NCBI GenBank assembly: GCA_963739385.1
Contig: CAVUAI010000030.1
Coordinates: 158,032 to 222,031 of the forward strand
DNA length: 64,000 bases
DNA from: VAZQ01 sp963739385
Lineage (GTDB): Bacteria; Pseudomonadota; Alphaproteobacteria; Rhizobiales; Xanthobacteraceae
Direction of reading: 5' to 3'
Translations under genes and position numbers: made by a program
The notes under the pieces: model-generated
What the model was told of the DNA's origin: nothing
Seen by the model: only the letters and a program-made list of their open reading frames with translations
Database searches by the model: none
Part shown: piece after piece, positions 1 through 9,188 of the stretch
Layout of the letters: the number at the start of each line of letters is the position of its first letter
How positions within the stretch are numbered: position 1 is the stretch's first letter

Positions 1-1
1 T

Positions 2-646
2 TTCGATCCCTCGGCGTTCATTGCAATATCGTTGATGGCCGTGGTGCCGAATGTGCTTGTCGTTCATCCGAGCGTGCGCGCCAACACCCTTGCGGAACTG
101 GTCGCGCTTGCAAAGTCGAAGCCGAACGAGCTGACCTATGGGTCCACCGGACCCGGTGGTACGCCGCAGCTGACCATGGAGATGCTCAAGCTCGATAGCG
201 GCGCGACCTTCAGAGACATCCCGTACCGGCGGGGCACCGCTCCTGCGGTGATCGATCTGCTCGGCGGCCGGCTCGATGCCATGTTCGTGAATATCTCCGA
301 CGTGCTGCCGCAGATCAGAGCCGGCGGGTTGAAGGCGCTGGGGGTGTCGACGGAGAAGCGCATTGCGGAATTGCCCGACGTACCGGCGATCGCGGAGACC
401 TTCCCCGGCTTCTATTCCGCCAGCTGGTACGCGATGATGGCGCCGCCGCGGACGCCTGCCGACATCACGTCCAAGCTTTCGGCCGCCGTCATCGAGGCGC
501 TGGAAATGCCCGACGTGAACGCGAAACTGCGTGAACAATCGATGATCGTCACCGCCTACTCGCCGGCCGACACCGACGCGTTCATCAAGAAAGAGATCGA
601 GCGCTGGCGCAAGGTCATCGTTGCGGCAGGCCTCAAGCCGGAATGA
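2..646 (+). CDS. Bug-family (TctC-like) solute-binding protein, 5' end cut by the window
   Basis: Periplasmic receptor of the tripartite tricarboxylate transporter type. The reading frame is open from base 2, so the gene begins outside the window and only the last 214 residues are present; signal peptide and first lobe are missing. Family features seen are the PNVLVVHPS strand, the LTYGSTGPGGTPQL ligand loop, PYRRGTAPAVIDLLGGRLDAM, and the C-terminal lobe with LPDVPAIAET and a WYAMMAPPRTPADI segment. Receptors of this family bind carboxylates such as tricarboxylates or aromatic acids; the ligand cannot be read from sequence. It lies next to a decarboxylase/LysR pair on the other strand, so an aromatic or carboxylic acid ligand is likely. 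No membrane subunits are adjacent. Confidence 0.9.
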   Translation, partial: FDPSAFIAISLMAVVPNVLVVHPSVRANTLAELVALAKSKPNELTYGSTGPGGTPQLTMEMLKLDSGATFRDIPYRRGTAPAVIDLLGGRLDAMFVNISDVLPQIRAGGLKALGVSTEKRIAELPDVPAIAETFPGFYSASWYAMMAPPRTPADITSKLSAAVIEALEMPDVNAKLREQSMIVTAYSPADTDAFIKKEIERWRKVIVAAGLKPE

Positions 647-707
647 AGCGATTGCGTGAAGCCGGGCGTGCGGAGGTGAGCGGCGTCACCTCTTGCACGC
701 TGCCACT

Positions 708-1703
708 TCAGATACGTGCCATGGCGAAGATCGACGGTGCAAACAATTCTTCGATGCCGAGCTTGCGCCGGGTCAGGCCCTGCTCGTGCGCATAGCGCAT
801 CATCACCTCGATCTCGTGCTTACAGTCCTGCACGCCGTAGCGCCAATAATCGGCGCCCATCAGCGCCTTTGTCTCAGCCGCCTCGACTTCCATCCACGGT
901 AGCGCAACCGCGAGCTGCGCGAGATTGGTCAATTTCTCGAGACCGATCGCCTTGGATTCGAGCAGGGCTTTGTACGTGCTAGCCGGCAGCCATGGGTATT
1001 TCTGCACGAGCGAGGTTCGCAATGCGACGAGATGCATGATCGGAAAATAACCGGTCCTCTTGTAATAGCTCCGCTCGACGTCCTTGTAGTTCGGAAACAA
1101 GCGGTCGACGTGCGGTGCTCGGCGGAGAAAGACCGAAGGGGTTCGAGCCGACAGCATGGCGTCGATCTCGCCGGCCGCGAGCATTCCGGAGAGCGTCTCG
1201 CCGGCTGGAATCGGCTGCAGATCGAGGCCCGGGATGTCGACCGGCATGCGCTCTTCGCGTCCAGGCTGCTCCTGGCCGCCCGTGCGCCAGTGCATGTCGG
1301 CGGGCTTGACGCCGTGCTCCTCCTGCAACATGCCGCGCAGCCAAAGCGCCGCGGTCATCTGATATTCCGGCACCCCGACCGTGCGGCCCACGAGATCGGC
1401 TGGAGAGCGGATGCCGCGATCGGTACGGACATAAAACGACGAGTGCCGAAATGCCCGGGACAGAAATGCAGGAACGGCGATGTAGGGCGCTTCTCCCAAG
1501 TCCACCATTCGCATGTAGCTGCTGAAGGAGAGCTCGGTGATGTCGAACTCGGCGTAGCGGCAGGCGCGGGCGAACATTTCAGCGGGCTCGAGCACGAGAC
1601 AGGTGACGTCGCAGGACTCGATTCGCACGCGACCGTCGATGATCGCGCGCGTGCGGTCGTTGTCGCTGCACGCGAACGTGATCTCCAGTCGGTTGCCGCC
1701 CAT
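708..1703 (-). CDS. 4,5-dihydroxyphthalate decarboxylase-like protein
   Basis: A 331-residue protein resembling 4,5-dihydroxyphthalate decarboxylase, a family with a periplasmic-binding-protein-like fold that works in the cytoplasm; no signal peptide is visible. Matching features are the N-terminal LEITFACSDNDRTRAIIDG, the TELSFSSYMRMVDLGE segment near residue 65, PAFLSRAFRHSSFYVR, and the ADLVGRTVGVPEYQMTAALW loop. The frame is open further upstream into the LysR gene, but the ATG at 1703 is preceded by AGGGAG at a good distance and gives the family N-terminus. It follows the LysR gene by about 40 bp on the same strand. In phthalate pathways this enzyme yields protocatechuate; the true substrate here is unknown. 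Confidence 0.8.
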   Translation of the reverse strand: MGGNRLEITFACSDNDRTRAIIDGRVRIESCDVTCLVLEPAEMFARACRYAEFDITELSFSSYMRMVDLGEAPYIAVPAFLSRAFRHSSFYVRTDRGIRSPADLVGRTVGVPEYQMTAALWLRGMLQEEHGVKPADMHWRTGGQEQPGREERMPVDIPGLDLQPIPAGETLSGMLAAGEIDAMLSARTPSVFLRRAPHVDRLFPNYKDVERSYYKRTGYFPIMHLVALRTSLVQKYPWLPASTYKALLESKAIGLEKLTNLAQLAVALPWMEVEAAETKALMGADYWRYGVQDCKHEIEVMMRYAHEQGLTRRKLGIEELFAPSIFAMARI

Positions 1704-1746
1704 CCCAATGTCTCCCTTGCGGCGGTCGGGACCAGCGAACGCGCCG

Positions 1747-2700
1747 TCAGTTTCGTTTCGGCCGAGCCGCCCGTTGTGCTCCCCTGCCGCTGCCGACCAG
1801 TGTCGCGCCTTGCTCGCGGGCATATTCCGCCAGCGACTGGAGGATCCGCGCTTGTACCTGCGCGACACTTGGAAGCAGCGTTTGGCCACGCCGCGTGACG
1901 ATGCCGATCGTGCGCGTGATGCGCGGCTGTGTCAGCGGCATGAAGACCAGGCCCAGCGCCTTCTCGGCCCGTGTCAGCATGGGAACGGGCGTAATTCCCA
2001 GCTCCGCTTTGACGCAGGCCATCAACGCCGCCCGGCTCGTGACCACCATCTCCGGGTCCGAGATCCACTCGCTCAGCCCCCTTGCTTTCAACAATTCGAA
2101 GGTGTCGTTGCCGATCAGTCTCTCGCCTCGCAGCGCGCTCCAGGGAACCGCGCGGCGTCTGCTGGCAAGGCGATGCGACGGCGAACAGAGGATGCCGAAA
2201 ACGTCGATCGCGACCGGCTGGAACGTCAGCTTCGGATCATCGGCAAGGTGGCCGCAGACGCCGATGTCGACCGTGCCGTCTGCCACCAGCGATCGGACCA
2301 GCGGGGATCGATTGTCGGTCGCGCGAACTCGCAGATGCGGGTAGTCGCGGACGAGGTCGATCAGGAACAGGGGCAGCCACTCCTCCGCGAGGACGGGAAC
2401 CACGGCCAACGAGACCGACCCCCGCTCCGCCTGGGCGAGCTGGCGCGCATCGTTCAGCGTTCGGTCGTGCGTCGTCAGGAGCTCGTTGAAGATTGGAAGC
2501 AGCATCTGCGCCAGCGGCGTGAGCCGAGCCCTGCGACCCTGTTCGAACAACTTGGCTCCGACCTGACGCTCGAGGTCGCGCATGGCGGCGGAGACCGCCG
2601 CCTGCGAACGGAATGTTCCGGTCGCGGCGGCCCGGAAACTGCCGCTGTTGGCGGTAATGACAAACTGGCGGATCTGCTGGATGCGAAAGGGCTCGACCAT
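1747..2700 (-). CDS. LysR-family transcriptional regulator
   Basis: A full-length (317 aa) LysR-type regulator. The winged helix-turn-helix occupies about residues 5-64 (RQFVITANSGSFRAAAT ... AAVSAAMRDLERQVGAKLF) and the LysR substrate-binding domain about residues 90-300. It is divergent from the luciferase-like monooxygenase gene at 2820, and the 119-bp interval holds an inverted repeat at 2742-2757. LysR proteins usually activate the divergent operon in the presence of a pathway intermediate, so this is the likely controller of the 2820-12310 operon and perhaps of the decarboxylase behind it. The inducer is unknown. Confidence 0.92.
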   Translation of the reverse strand: MVEPFRIQQIRQFVITANSGSFRAAATGTFRSQAAVSAAMRDLERQVGAKLFEQGRRARLTPLAQMLLPIFNELLTTHDRTLNDARQLAQAERGSVSLAVVPVLAEEWLPLFLIDLVRDYPHLRVRATDNRSPLVRSLVADGTVDIGVCGHLADDPKLTFQPVAIDVFGILCSPSHRLASRRRAVPWSALRGERLIGNDTFELLKARGLSEWISDPEMVVTSRAALMACVKAELGITPVPMLTRAEKALGLVFMPLTQPRITRTIGIVTRRGQTLLPSVAQVQARILQSLAEYAREQGATLVGSGRGAQRAARPKRN

Positions 2701-2741
2701 CCACTCGTCTCCTGCGTGTGCCCCGCGCTCCAGGAAGTATT

Positions 2742-2757
2742 TGGAACTCTAGTTCCA
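2742..2757. promoter_or_regulatory. Inverted repeat, likely LysR operator
   Basis: TGGAAC-TCTA-GTTCCA is a perfect 6-bp inverted repeat with a 4-bp spacer, about 42 bp upstream of the LysR start and 63 bp upstream of the monooxygenase start. Position and symmetry fit an operator for the divergent LysR protein. No experiment supports this; it is inferred from location. Confidence 0.5.
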
Positions 2758-2819
2758 TAAATTAAATTTGGCAAAAGTACGAGGATTGCTCAAGATCGTC
2801 CGCGTAATGAGAGGACGCG

Positions 2820-3887
2820 ATGAAATTCGGAATTTTCGACTATATCGATCTGCGGAACGAGCCGCTGACGCGGACCTATGACGAGCGGATGGTCCTGTTG
2901 CAGGCGGCGGAAGACGCCGGTTTCTACGGCTATCACATCACCGAGCACCATGCGACGCCGCTGTCGGCGACGCCGTCGCCTGCCGTGTTTCTGGCGGCGG
3001 CCGCGCGCGAGACCAAGCGCATCCGTCTCGGTGCCTTGCTGTTCCTGCTGCCCCTTTATCATCCCCTGCGCCTCCTGGAAGAGTTCCTGATGCTCGACAA
3101 TCTGAGCAAGGGGCGACTCGACATCGGGGTCGGGCGCGGCATTTCGCCCTTCGAGTTCGGAGCTTTCGGCGAGGACATCAAGCAGAGCGAGCCGGTCTAT
3201 GCGGAGGTGCTGGAGATCGTCCGCAAGGGACTCTCACACAAACGGCTCAGCCACGAGGGCAAGCGCTACCGCTTCGACAACGTCCCGCTGACGATGGATT
3301 GGGTGCAGAAGCCGCATCCGCCGTTGTGGTACGGGTTGCGAAGCGGACCAGACGGTTCGCTGCTGCCGGCCCGGCTGGGAATGAACGTCGTCACGCTCGG
3401 CAACGAGCAGCGCACGGCGCAGGCGATCGCGCGATTTCGGGAGGCCTGGCCGCTGCATGCCGCCGAGCGCGCCCAGGTTGGGTCTCCGGTCACGGCCCCG
3501 CTGATCGGCATGGTGCGCGGCCTCTACATTGCGGACACGGATGCCGAGGCCGAGCGGGTCGCGCGGCCCGCCTACCGCAAATGGTTCGACAACCTGATGT
3601 GGCTGTGGCGAGAGAACAATTCCTTTCCGACAATCTCGCTGTCGCAGGACTACGACGAGTCGATCGAGGACGGATCGCTCATCGTGGGTGGCCCCGACAG
3701 GGTGCGAAACACGCTCGTGGAACAGACGCGCCGTTGCGGCCAGAACTATCTCGTCCTCAAGCTCGCCTTTGGCTCCTTGACTCACGCGCAGGAAATGCGG
3801 TCGCTCGAGCTGTTCCGGCGTGAGGTCATGCCGGCGCTGAGGGAAGCATGTCCTCCGCTGCCCGCAGTGGCCGCCCCCGTCGGCTGA
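2820..3887 (+). CDS. LLM-class flavin-dependent oxidoreductase
   Basis: A 355-residue luciferase-like monooxygenase that uses reduced FMN and oxygen. Seen are the TIM-barrel start MKFGIFDYIDLRNEPLTRTY, ITEHHATPLSATPSPAVFLA near residue 42 (the EHH motif typical of bacterial luciferase homologues), LLPLYHPLRLLEEFLMLDNL, and GRLDIGVGRGISPFEFGAFG. The upstream GAGAGGACGCG provides a ribosome-binding site. It is the first gene of a long plus-strand operon with a fumarylacetoacetase-like hydrolase 9 bp downstream, so it may oxygenate the ring or a ring-derived intermediate. A flavin reductase partner is not seen nearby. Substrate unknown. Confidence 0.88.
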   Translation: MKFGIFDYIDLRNEPLTRTYDERMVLLQAAEDAGFYGYHITEHHATPLSATPSPAVFLAAAARETKRIRLGALLFLLPLYHPLRLLEEFLMLDNLSKGRLDIGVGRGISPFEFGAFGEDIKQSEPVYAEVLEIVRKGLSHKRLSHEGKRYRFDNVPLTMDWVQKPHPPLWYGLRSGPDGSLLPARLGMNVVTLGNEQRTAQAIARFREAWPLHAAERAQVGSPVTAPLIGMVRGLYIADTDAEAERVARPAYRKWFDNLMWLWRENNSFPTISLSQDYDESIEDGSLIVGGPDRVRNTLVEQTRRCGQNYLVLKLAFGSLTHAQEMRSLELFRREVMPALREACPPLPAVAAPVG

Positions 3888-3896
3888 GCAGGGGAC

Positions 3897-5234
3897 ATGG
3901 TGAAACTCAATGAAACGCATGATCCCGCAAGGCGCAGTTGGGTGTCGTCCGCCAACGATATCGGCACCGACTTTCCAATCCAGAATCTTCCCTTCGGAGT
4001 ATTCCGCAGGCCGGGAGGCGAGCCGCAAGGCGGCGTCGCCATTGGCGAGCGCGTCCTCGACTTGAAGGCTGCCCTGGCCGCCGGGTTGTTCTCCGGCGTT
4101 GCCGCCGAGGCCGCGGAGGCTGCGGCCGGTCCTAAGCTCAACGCGTTGATGGCGCTCGGCAATCCCCATGCTTCGGCGCTTCGTGCCCGGCTCTCGGACT
4201 TGCTGCGGGCCAATTCGCCCGAGCGGACTCGGATCGAGCCGCTGGCTGATCGCCTGCTGGTCGCGATGGCCGGGATACAACTGGAAATGCCCGCCGAAGT
4301 CGCATCGTTCACCGATTTCTTCACCTCGATCTTTCACGCCGAGCGGGGAGGGAGAGTGCGCAATCCCGACAGTCCGCTTCCTCCCAACTTCAAGTACATT
4401 CCGATCGGGTACAACGGCCGCGCCACCTCGATCCGCGTGAGCGATGGCGGCTTCAAGCGTCCAAACGGACAGTTTCGGGACAAGGACGGCAGCATCCGCT
4501 TCGGGCCGGAGCCGCGGCAGGACTTCGAGCTCGAGGTCGGTCTCTTCGTTGCGCGCGGCAACCCGCTCGGCACGCCGATCCCGCTTGCTGCGGCGCGCGA
4601 CCACATTTTCGGTTACTGCCTGCTCAACGACTGGTCGGCACGCGCGATCCAGGCGTGGGAAACCGTCCCAGCCGGTCCGTTCCAGGGCAAGAGCTTCTGC
4701 ACGACCATCTCGCCCTGGGTCGTCACGGGGGAGGCGCTGGCGCCATTCCATTGCCCGGCCTTCGTCCGCGCCGCCGGCGATCCCAAGCCGCTGCCCTATC
4801 TCTCCAGCGCCGAGAACGAAGCCGAGGGTGGACTCGATCTGCAACTCGAGGCCTATCTGCTGACGCCCAAAATGCGACAACAGAACGAGCCTGCGGCCCG
4901 CATCACGCGGACGAATCTGACGACGCTCTATTGGACCTTTGCGCAGATGCTGACCTACCATGCCAGCAATGGCAGCAACTTTTTGCCGGGCGACCTGCTT
5001 GGGAGCGGAACGGCATCGGGCCCGGGCGATGAAAGCCGCGCCTGCATGAACGAGCTCAGCGCCTTCGGAACCAGCGACATCCCGCTGCCGAATGGGGAGC
5101 GCCGCCGCTACCTCGAGGACGGGGACGAGGTGATCTTCCGCGCGCGTGCGGAGCGCGCGGGACACGTTCCGATCGGCTTCGGGGAGTGCCGTGGCCGAGT
5201 TGAGCCGGCGATGGCGTGGCCGTCCGGCGGATGA
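3897..5234 (+). CDS. Fumarylacetoacetase-family hydrolase
   Basis: A full-length fumarylacetoacetase-type protein (445 aa), which hydrolyses a C-C bond in a diketo acid. Compared with the mouse enzyme, the metal and catalytic positions are recognisable: Asp140 and His147 (FTDFFTSIFHAE), Glu211 and Glu213 (DFELEVG), and Asp245 (LLNDWSARAIQAWETVPAGP). The N-terminal FAH domain is present (IQNLPFGVFRR, GVAIGERVLDLKAAL), unlike short FAH-superfamily enzymes. The PLGPF motif of true fumarylacetoacetase reads PAGPF. No homogentisate dioxygenase or maleylacetoacetate isomerase is adjacent, so it may act on another ring-fission product rather than in tyrosine degradation. The start ATG at 3897 follows GCAGGGGAC. 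Confidence 0.88.
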   Translation: MVKLNETHDPARRSWVSSANDIGTDFPIQNLPFGVFRRPGGEPQGGVAIGERVLDLKAALAAGLFSGVAAEAAEAAAGPKLNALMALGNPHASALRARLSDLLRANSPERTRIEPLADRLLVAMAGIQLEMPAEVASFTDFFTSIFHAERGGRVRNPDSPLPPNFKYIPIGYNGRATSIRVSDGGFKRPNGQFRDKDGSIRFGPEPRQDFELEVGLFVARGNPLGTPIPLAAARDHIFGYCLLNDWSARAIQAWETVPAGPFQGKSFCTTISPWVVTGEALAPFHCPAFVRAAGDPKPLPYLSSAENEAEGGLDLQLEAYLLTPKMRQQNEPAARITRTNLTTLYWTFAQMLTYHASNGSNFLPGDLLGSGTASGPGDESRACMNELSAFGTSDIPLPNGERRRYLEDGDEVIFRARAERAGHVPIGFGECRGRVEPAMAWPSGG

Positions 5235-5298
5235 TTCACGAGGACGACACGCGGAGCGAGCGATCGCGTAGTATGTGCACCGAAGGCTTGGTCAGACG

Positions 5299-7182
5299 AT
5301 GGGCATACCAATGCAGGTCGCTTACGCGCCGCTCCGGACGTTGCGGGACATCGAGGAGCTCGAGCGCGTTCCGATCGGCGAGCGGGTTTTCTCCTGGGAT
5401 CTGAACGACTGGATCAGCCGCGGGTGTGCGCTCGACCGCGAGAAGATCGCCCTTCGCTACATCGCCGACGGGGATCCGGAGAGCGAGCCGACATCCATCA
5501 GCTACGGCGAGTTGCAGCGGCGCGCGACGCAGGCCGCCAATCTGTTTCACGCGCTGGGCGTGTCGTCGGACGACGTCGTGTTGTTTGTGTTGCCGACATT
5601 GCCTCAGCTTTACGTCGCGATGCTTGGCGCGGTCGCCTGTGGCATCGCGTGCGGCGTCAACTGGATGCTCAAGCCGGAGCAACTCGCCGAGCTCATTCGC
5701 TCGACCAAGGCGAAGGTCGTGGTGACGCTCGGACCTACGCCGGGCTACGACATCTGGGACAACATGCAAGCCATCCGCCCGGACATCGCAGCATCCGTAT
5801 GCGTATTGACCGTGCCGGGGCCGGGCGGAACAGCGATGCTGGAGACGGATTTCGATTCGCTTGCCGCGCGCGAGGCCGGCGATTGCCTTCAATTCACGCG
5901 CAAGGTGAAGCCCGATGACATCGCGGCCTACGTTCATTCCGGCGGAACGACGGGATCGCCCAAGCTGGTGAAGCTCACGCATCGCGGCTTCGCCTACAAG
6001 TGCTGGGCCAATGCCGTGGTCATGGCGCATACCCCCGACGACGTGATTTTTTCCGACTACCCGATGTTTCACATCGCAGGCATTTTTGGCCGCGGCTATT
6101 TCCCGATCGCGCATGGCATGTCGATCGTCATTCCGTCCCCGCTCGGCGCGCGCGACAAGCGCTTCATCGAGAACTACTGGAGGTTCGTGGACAGGTTCGG
6201 GATCACCATATTTTCGGGCGTGCCGACCACGCTGGCGCAGCTCGCCAAGAGCGGGCCAAGGGGGGAGGCGCTCGGCACCCTGCGCGACTATGCCTGCACC
6301 GGTTCGACCGCCTTTCCCGCAGAGGTGGCGCGGCAGATCGAGAGCCTGATCGGCGTGCGCGTGCTGTTGACCTACGGTGCCACGGAGTACACGCAGAACG
6401 TCACGCAGGCGCCGCGCGACGGCGATCCCAAATTCGGATCGCCCGGCATCCGGCTGCCCTACACGCACGTCAAGGCGGTCGAGCTTGATGGTGACCGGAT
6501 CACGCGCGAATGCGGCGTCGATGAAATCGGCGTGGTGGTGGTCAAGGGCCCGAGCGTCACCCCGGGCTATCTCGACCCGAAATACAATGCAGGCGTCTTC
6601 ACCACCGATGGCTGGTTCAACTCAGGCGACCTCGGTCGTTTCGACGAAGACGGCTATCTCTGGCTCACGGGCCGCGCCAAGGACGTCATCATCCGCGGCG
6701 GCCACAATATCGATCCCGCCGTCATCGAGGAAACGCTGCTCAAGCATTCCGAGGTGATGTTGGCGGCGGCCGTGAGCAAGCCCGACGCCTATGCCGGCGA
6801 ATTGCCTGTCGCCTACGTCCAGTTGGTGCCGAACGCCAAAGCCCGCGCCGAGGAGCTTCGCGAATTTGCCCTGCAGCACATTCCGGAGCGCGCGGCCGCC
6901 CCGAAGGACATCATCATTGTCGAGAAGATGCCGCTGACCGACGTACAGAAGCCGGCCAAGGTTGAGCTGCGCCGGGACGCGGCCCGTCGCGCGTTCAGCG
7001 AAGTGCTGGCGGATATCGCGGACGGCAAGTTTGCGGTCGACATGGTTGCGGATCCGATCAAGGGCAACTTGGCGGTCATCAGCATAACCGAGGTGCCCGC
7101 CGCCCGGCGCGACGTGGAGGACCGGATCCACGAACGCATGAAGGCATTCGCCGTGCCCTACGCGATTCGATGGACGGCGTGA
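5299..7182 (+). CDS. AMP-dependent acyl-CoA synthetase
   Basis: A 627-residue member of the ANL adenylating family, which activates a carboxylic acid to its CoA thioester with ATP. Motifs seen are the phosphate loop HSGGTTGSPK near residue 214, the A5 region LLTYGATEYTQ, the A7/A8 hinge FNSGDLGRFDEDGYLWLTGR, and the catalytic lysine region TDVQKPAKVELR. The C-terminus is about 60 residues longer than usual. The ATG at 5299 is preferred; a GTG at 5275 is also in frame and neither has a strong ribosome-binding site. Its operon position between a ring-fission-type hydrolase and beta-oxidation genes suggests it loads the ring-opened acid onto CoA. Confidence 0.9.
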   Translation: MGIPMQVAYAPLRTLRDIEELERVPIGERVFSWDLNDWISRGCALDREKIALRYIADGDPESEPTSISYGELQRRATQAANLFHALGVSSDDVVLFVLPTLPQLYVAMLGAVACGIACGVNWMLKPEQLAELIRSTKAKVVVTLGPTPGYDIWDNMQAIRPDIAASVCVLTVPGPGGTAMLETDFDSLAAREAGDCLQFTRKVKPDDIAAYVHSGGTTGSPKLVKLTHRGFAYKCWANAVVMAHTPDDVIFSDYPMFHIAGIFGRGYFPIAHGMSIVIPSPLGARDKRFIENYWRFVDRFGITIFSGVPTTLAQLAKSGPRGEALGTLRDYACTGSTAFPAEVARQIESLIGVRVLLTYGATEYTQNVTQAPRDGDPKFGSPGIRLPYTHVKAVELDGDRITRECGVDEIGVVVVKGPSVTPGYLDPKYNAGVFTTDGWFNSGDLGRFDEDGYLWLTGRAKDVIIRGGHNIDPAVIEETLLKHSEVMLAAAVSKPDAYAGELPVAYVQLVPNAKARAEELREFALQHIPERAAAPKDIIIVEKMPLTDVQKPAKVELRRDAARRAFSEVLADIADGKFAVDMVADPIKGNLAVISITEVPAARRDVEDRIHERMKAFAVPYAIRWTA

Positions 7183-7296
7183 CGCGAAAGTGCCCGGCTT
7201 GGTTGCGCGCATGCGCATGCCTCGGTGGCGTCGAGCTTGACCGGGGAGGGGAAACCACCACACTGAAAACACGAAAAAAATGCATGGGAGGAATCG

Positions 7297-8295
7297 ATGC
7301 AGGCCCGGAAACTCTTGGGCATCATGGCGCTCGCCGGCGGACTGGTCGTGCTCGGCGGCGCAGGTCTCGCGCAGAACAGCTATCCCTCGGCCCCGATCAG
7401 AGTGATCATCCCGCTGGCGCCGGGCGGGGCGATCGACGTCATGGTACGTGCTCTGGGCAAGGCGTTTGAAGAGCGCAATTCCCACGGGTTCGTGGTTGAA
7501 AGCCGCGCCGGCGCCAATACCATCATCGCTGCCAATGCCTGCAAGGCGGCGCCGCCGGACGGGAGCACGATCTGTCTGCTCTCGCGCAGCAGCGTTTCGC
7601 TCAACCCGACGCTATACCGGAACCTGTCCTACGATCCGCTCAAGGACTTCGAGCCCATCACCAATCTTGCATTCGCGCACCAGGTCCTGATCCTGAACAA
7701 GAATGTCCCGGTCAAGGACTTCAAGGAGCTGGTCGCCTATTCCAAGCAGAATCCCGACAAGCTCAATTTCGGCTCGTTCGGCGCCGGCGGCGACACCCAT
7801 CTGGTGGTCGAGTGGCTCAAGCACGAGACCGGTGCGAAGATGACGCATATCCCCTACAAGGGCGCCAGCGATGCCATGCTGGCATTCAAGGCGGGCGACA
7901 TCCAGCTCATCTATCTGATCGTCGGCAATCCCGACATTGCGCGGCAGATCAACGAAGGCGAGGTCAAGGGGCTGCTGGTGCCGGGGGCGCAACGCAATCC
8001 GCTGGTACCCGGTGTGCCTTCGTTCGCGGAGGCCGGCCTGTCGCCCGACCAGTCGGCGTTCGAAACCTGGTTCGGCATGTTCGCCCCCAAGGGCACGCCC
8101 GCCGAGATCGTGAAGAAGCTAAACGCGGAATTCTCGGCCATCGTGAAGACACCGGATTTCGCCAACGCGTACCTGATCTCCAAGGGTTTCGCGCCGGTCG
8201 GCGACAGCGGTGAGGCATTTGCCAAATTCATCGTCGAGGACCAAAAGAAGGGGAAACGCCTGGTCGACATTTCCGGCGCAAAGCTGGAGCAATGA
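7297..8295 (+). CDS. Bug-family (TctC-like) solute-binding protein
   Basis: Periplasmic receptor of 332 residues. It has a Sec signal peptide (residues 1-25, ending GLAQN), the SYPSAPIRVIIPLAPGGAID opening, NFGSFGAGGDTHL, IPYKGASDAMLAFKAGDIQ, and the second lobe ending around residue 330. The start is firm: GGGAGGAATCG ATG. It lies inside the catabolic operon, so its ligand is probably the substrate of the pathway. No TctA/TctB membrane subunits are encoded in this operon; it would have to use subunits from elsewhere, such as the pair at 47584-49618, or act in sensing. Confidence 0.93.
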   Translation: MQARKLLGIMALAGGLVVLGGAGLAQNSYPSAPIRVIIPLAPGGAIDVMVRALGKAFEERNSHGFVVESRAGANTIIAANACKAAPPDGSTICLLSRSSVSLNPTLYRNLSYDPLKDFEPITNLAFAHQVLILNKNVPVKDFKELVAYSKQNPDKLNFGSFGAGGDTHLVVEWLKHETGAKMTHIPYKGASDAMLAFKAGDIQLIYLIVGNPDIARQINEGEVKGLLVPGAQRNPLVPGVPSFAEAGLSPDQSAFETWFGMFAPKGTPAEIVKKLNAEFSAIVKTPDFANAYLISKGFAPVGDSGEAFAKFIVEDQKKGKRLVDISGAKLEQ

Positions 8296-8326
8296 CGGCC
8301 AGCCAGCGCCTGTCCCGGAAGCAGCC

Positions 8327-9184
8327 ATGGGTCTGAACTACGAAAGGATCATCGCCTACCGGCCGGCCGATATCCCGGTGAACTACGGCGCGCGCGAGTG
8401 CATGCTGTATGCGCTCGGCATCGGCCTCGGCATGGACCCGGTCAATCCGGGCGAGCTCAAATTCGTGTACGAGCGCGCCGGCCTCGAGGCCTTTCCCACC
8501 ATGGCCGTCGTGCTCGGCTGGCCGGGCCGTATGACCGATCCGGCCTTCGGCATCGACGACCGGCTGGTTGTCGCCGGCGATCTCAAGGTGGTGCTCCATC
8601 GTCCGCTGGCGCCGCAGGCGCGGCTTGTCAGCCGTCCGCGCGTCAAGGAGGTGATCGACAAGGGCGCCGGCAATGCCGCCATCATCCTCAATACGCGCGA
8701 CCTCGTTTCGGAAGATGGAGCGCTGGTCGCGACCGTCGACAGCAGCACGTTTGCGCGCAAGCACGGCGGGTTCGGCGGCAAGGCGACGGAGACGCCGGTA
8801 CCGCACGCAGTGCCGAAAACGGCGCCCGAGAAGACCTGCGATCTGCCGACCCCGCTTAATCTTGCGCTGCTCTACCGGCTCAATGGCGACGAAAATCCGC
8901 TGCATGCCGACCCTGAGCGCGCCAAAGTCGCCGGCTTCGATCGACCCATCCTGCACGGTGCGGCCAGCTTCGGGATTGCGGCGCACGCGATCCTGCGCAC
9001 CTGTGTCGAGTACCGGCCGGAGCGGCTCAAAAGCATCGAGGCGCGGTTCTCGCGACCGGTCTTTCCCGGCGAGACCATCCGCACCGAGATGTGGCCCGAG
9101 ACAGAGCACGTCTCGTTTCAATGCCGGGTCCTCGGGCGCGACGACATCGTGCTCAGCAACGGGCTTGCGACCTTGAGGACCTGA
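8327..9184 (+). CDS. MaoC-family (R)-specific enoyl-CoA hydratase
   Basis: A 285-residue double hot-dog protein of the hydratase-2 type, like the hydratase half of peroxisomal multifunctional enzyme 2. The signature is in the C-terminal half: LNGDENPLHADPERAKVAGF followed by PILHGAASFG near residue 205, containing the Asp-x5-His catalytic arrangement. It hydrates 2-enoyl-CoA to a 3-hydroxyacyl-CoA of R configuration. The start chosen is the ATG at 8327, which gives the family N-terminus GLNYERIIAYRPADIPVNYG; upstream in-frame sequence overlaps the Bug gene. The next gene starts 4 bp after its stop. Confidence 0.88.
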   Translation: MGLNYERIIAYRPADIPVNYGARECMLYALGIGLGMDPVNPGELKFVYERAGLEAFPTMAVVLGWPGRMTDPAFGIDDRLVVAGDLKVVLHRPLAPQARLVSRPRVKEVIDKGAGNAAIILNTRDLVSEDGALVATVDSSTFARKHGGFGGKATETPVPHAVPKTAPEKTCDLPTPLNLALLYRLNGDENPLHADPERAKVAGFDRPILHGAASFGIAAHAILRTCVEYRPERLKSIEARFSRPVFPGETIRTEMWPETEHVSFQCRVLGRDDIVLSNGLATLRT

Positions 9185-9188
9185 CCGG

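Noticed and set aside
1603..2760. Long plus-strand reading frame opposite the LysR gene
   Set aside because: It is the GC-driven antisense of a clear LysR gene; the translation is Arg/Asp/Gln-rich with no domain.
3234..5165. 643-codon minus-strand frame opposite the luciferase-like and FAH genes
   Set aside because: Antisense frame; both plus-strand genes have catalytic motifs and ribosome-binding sites.
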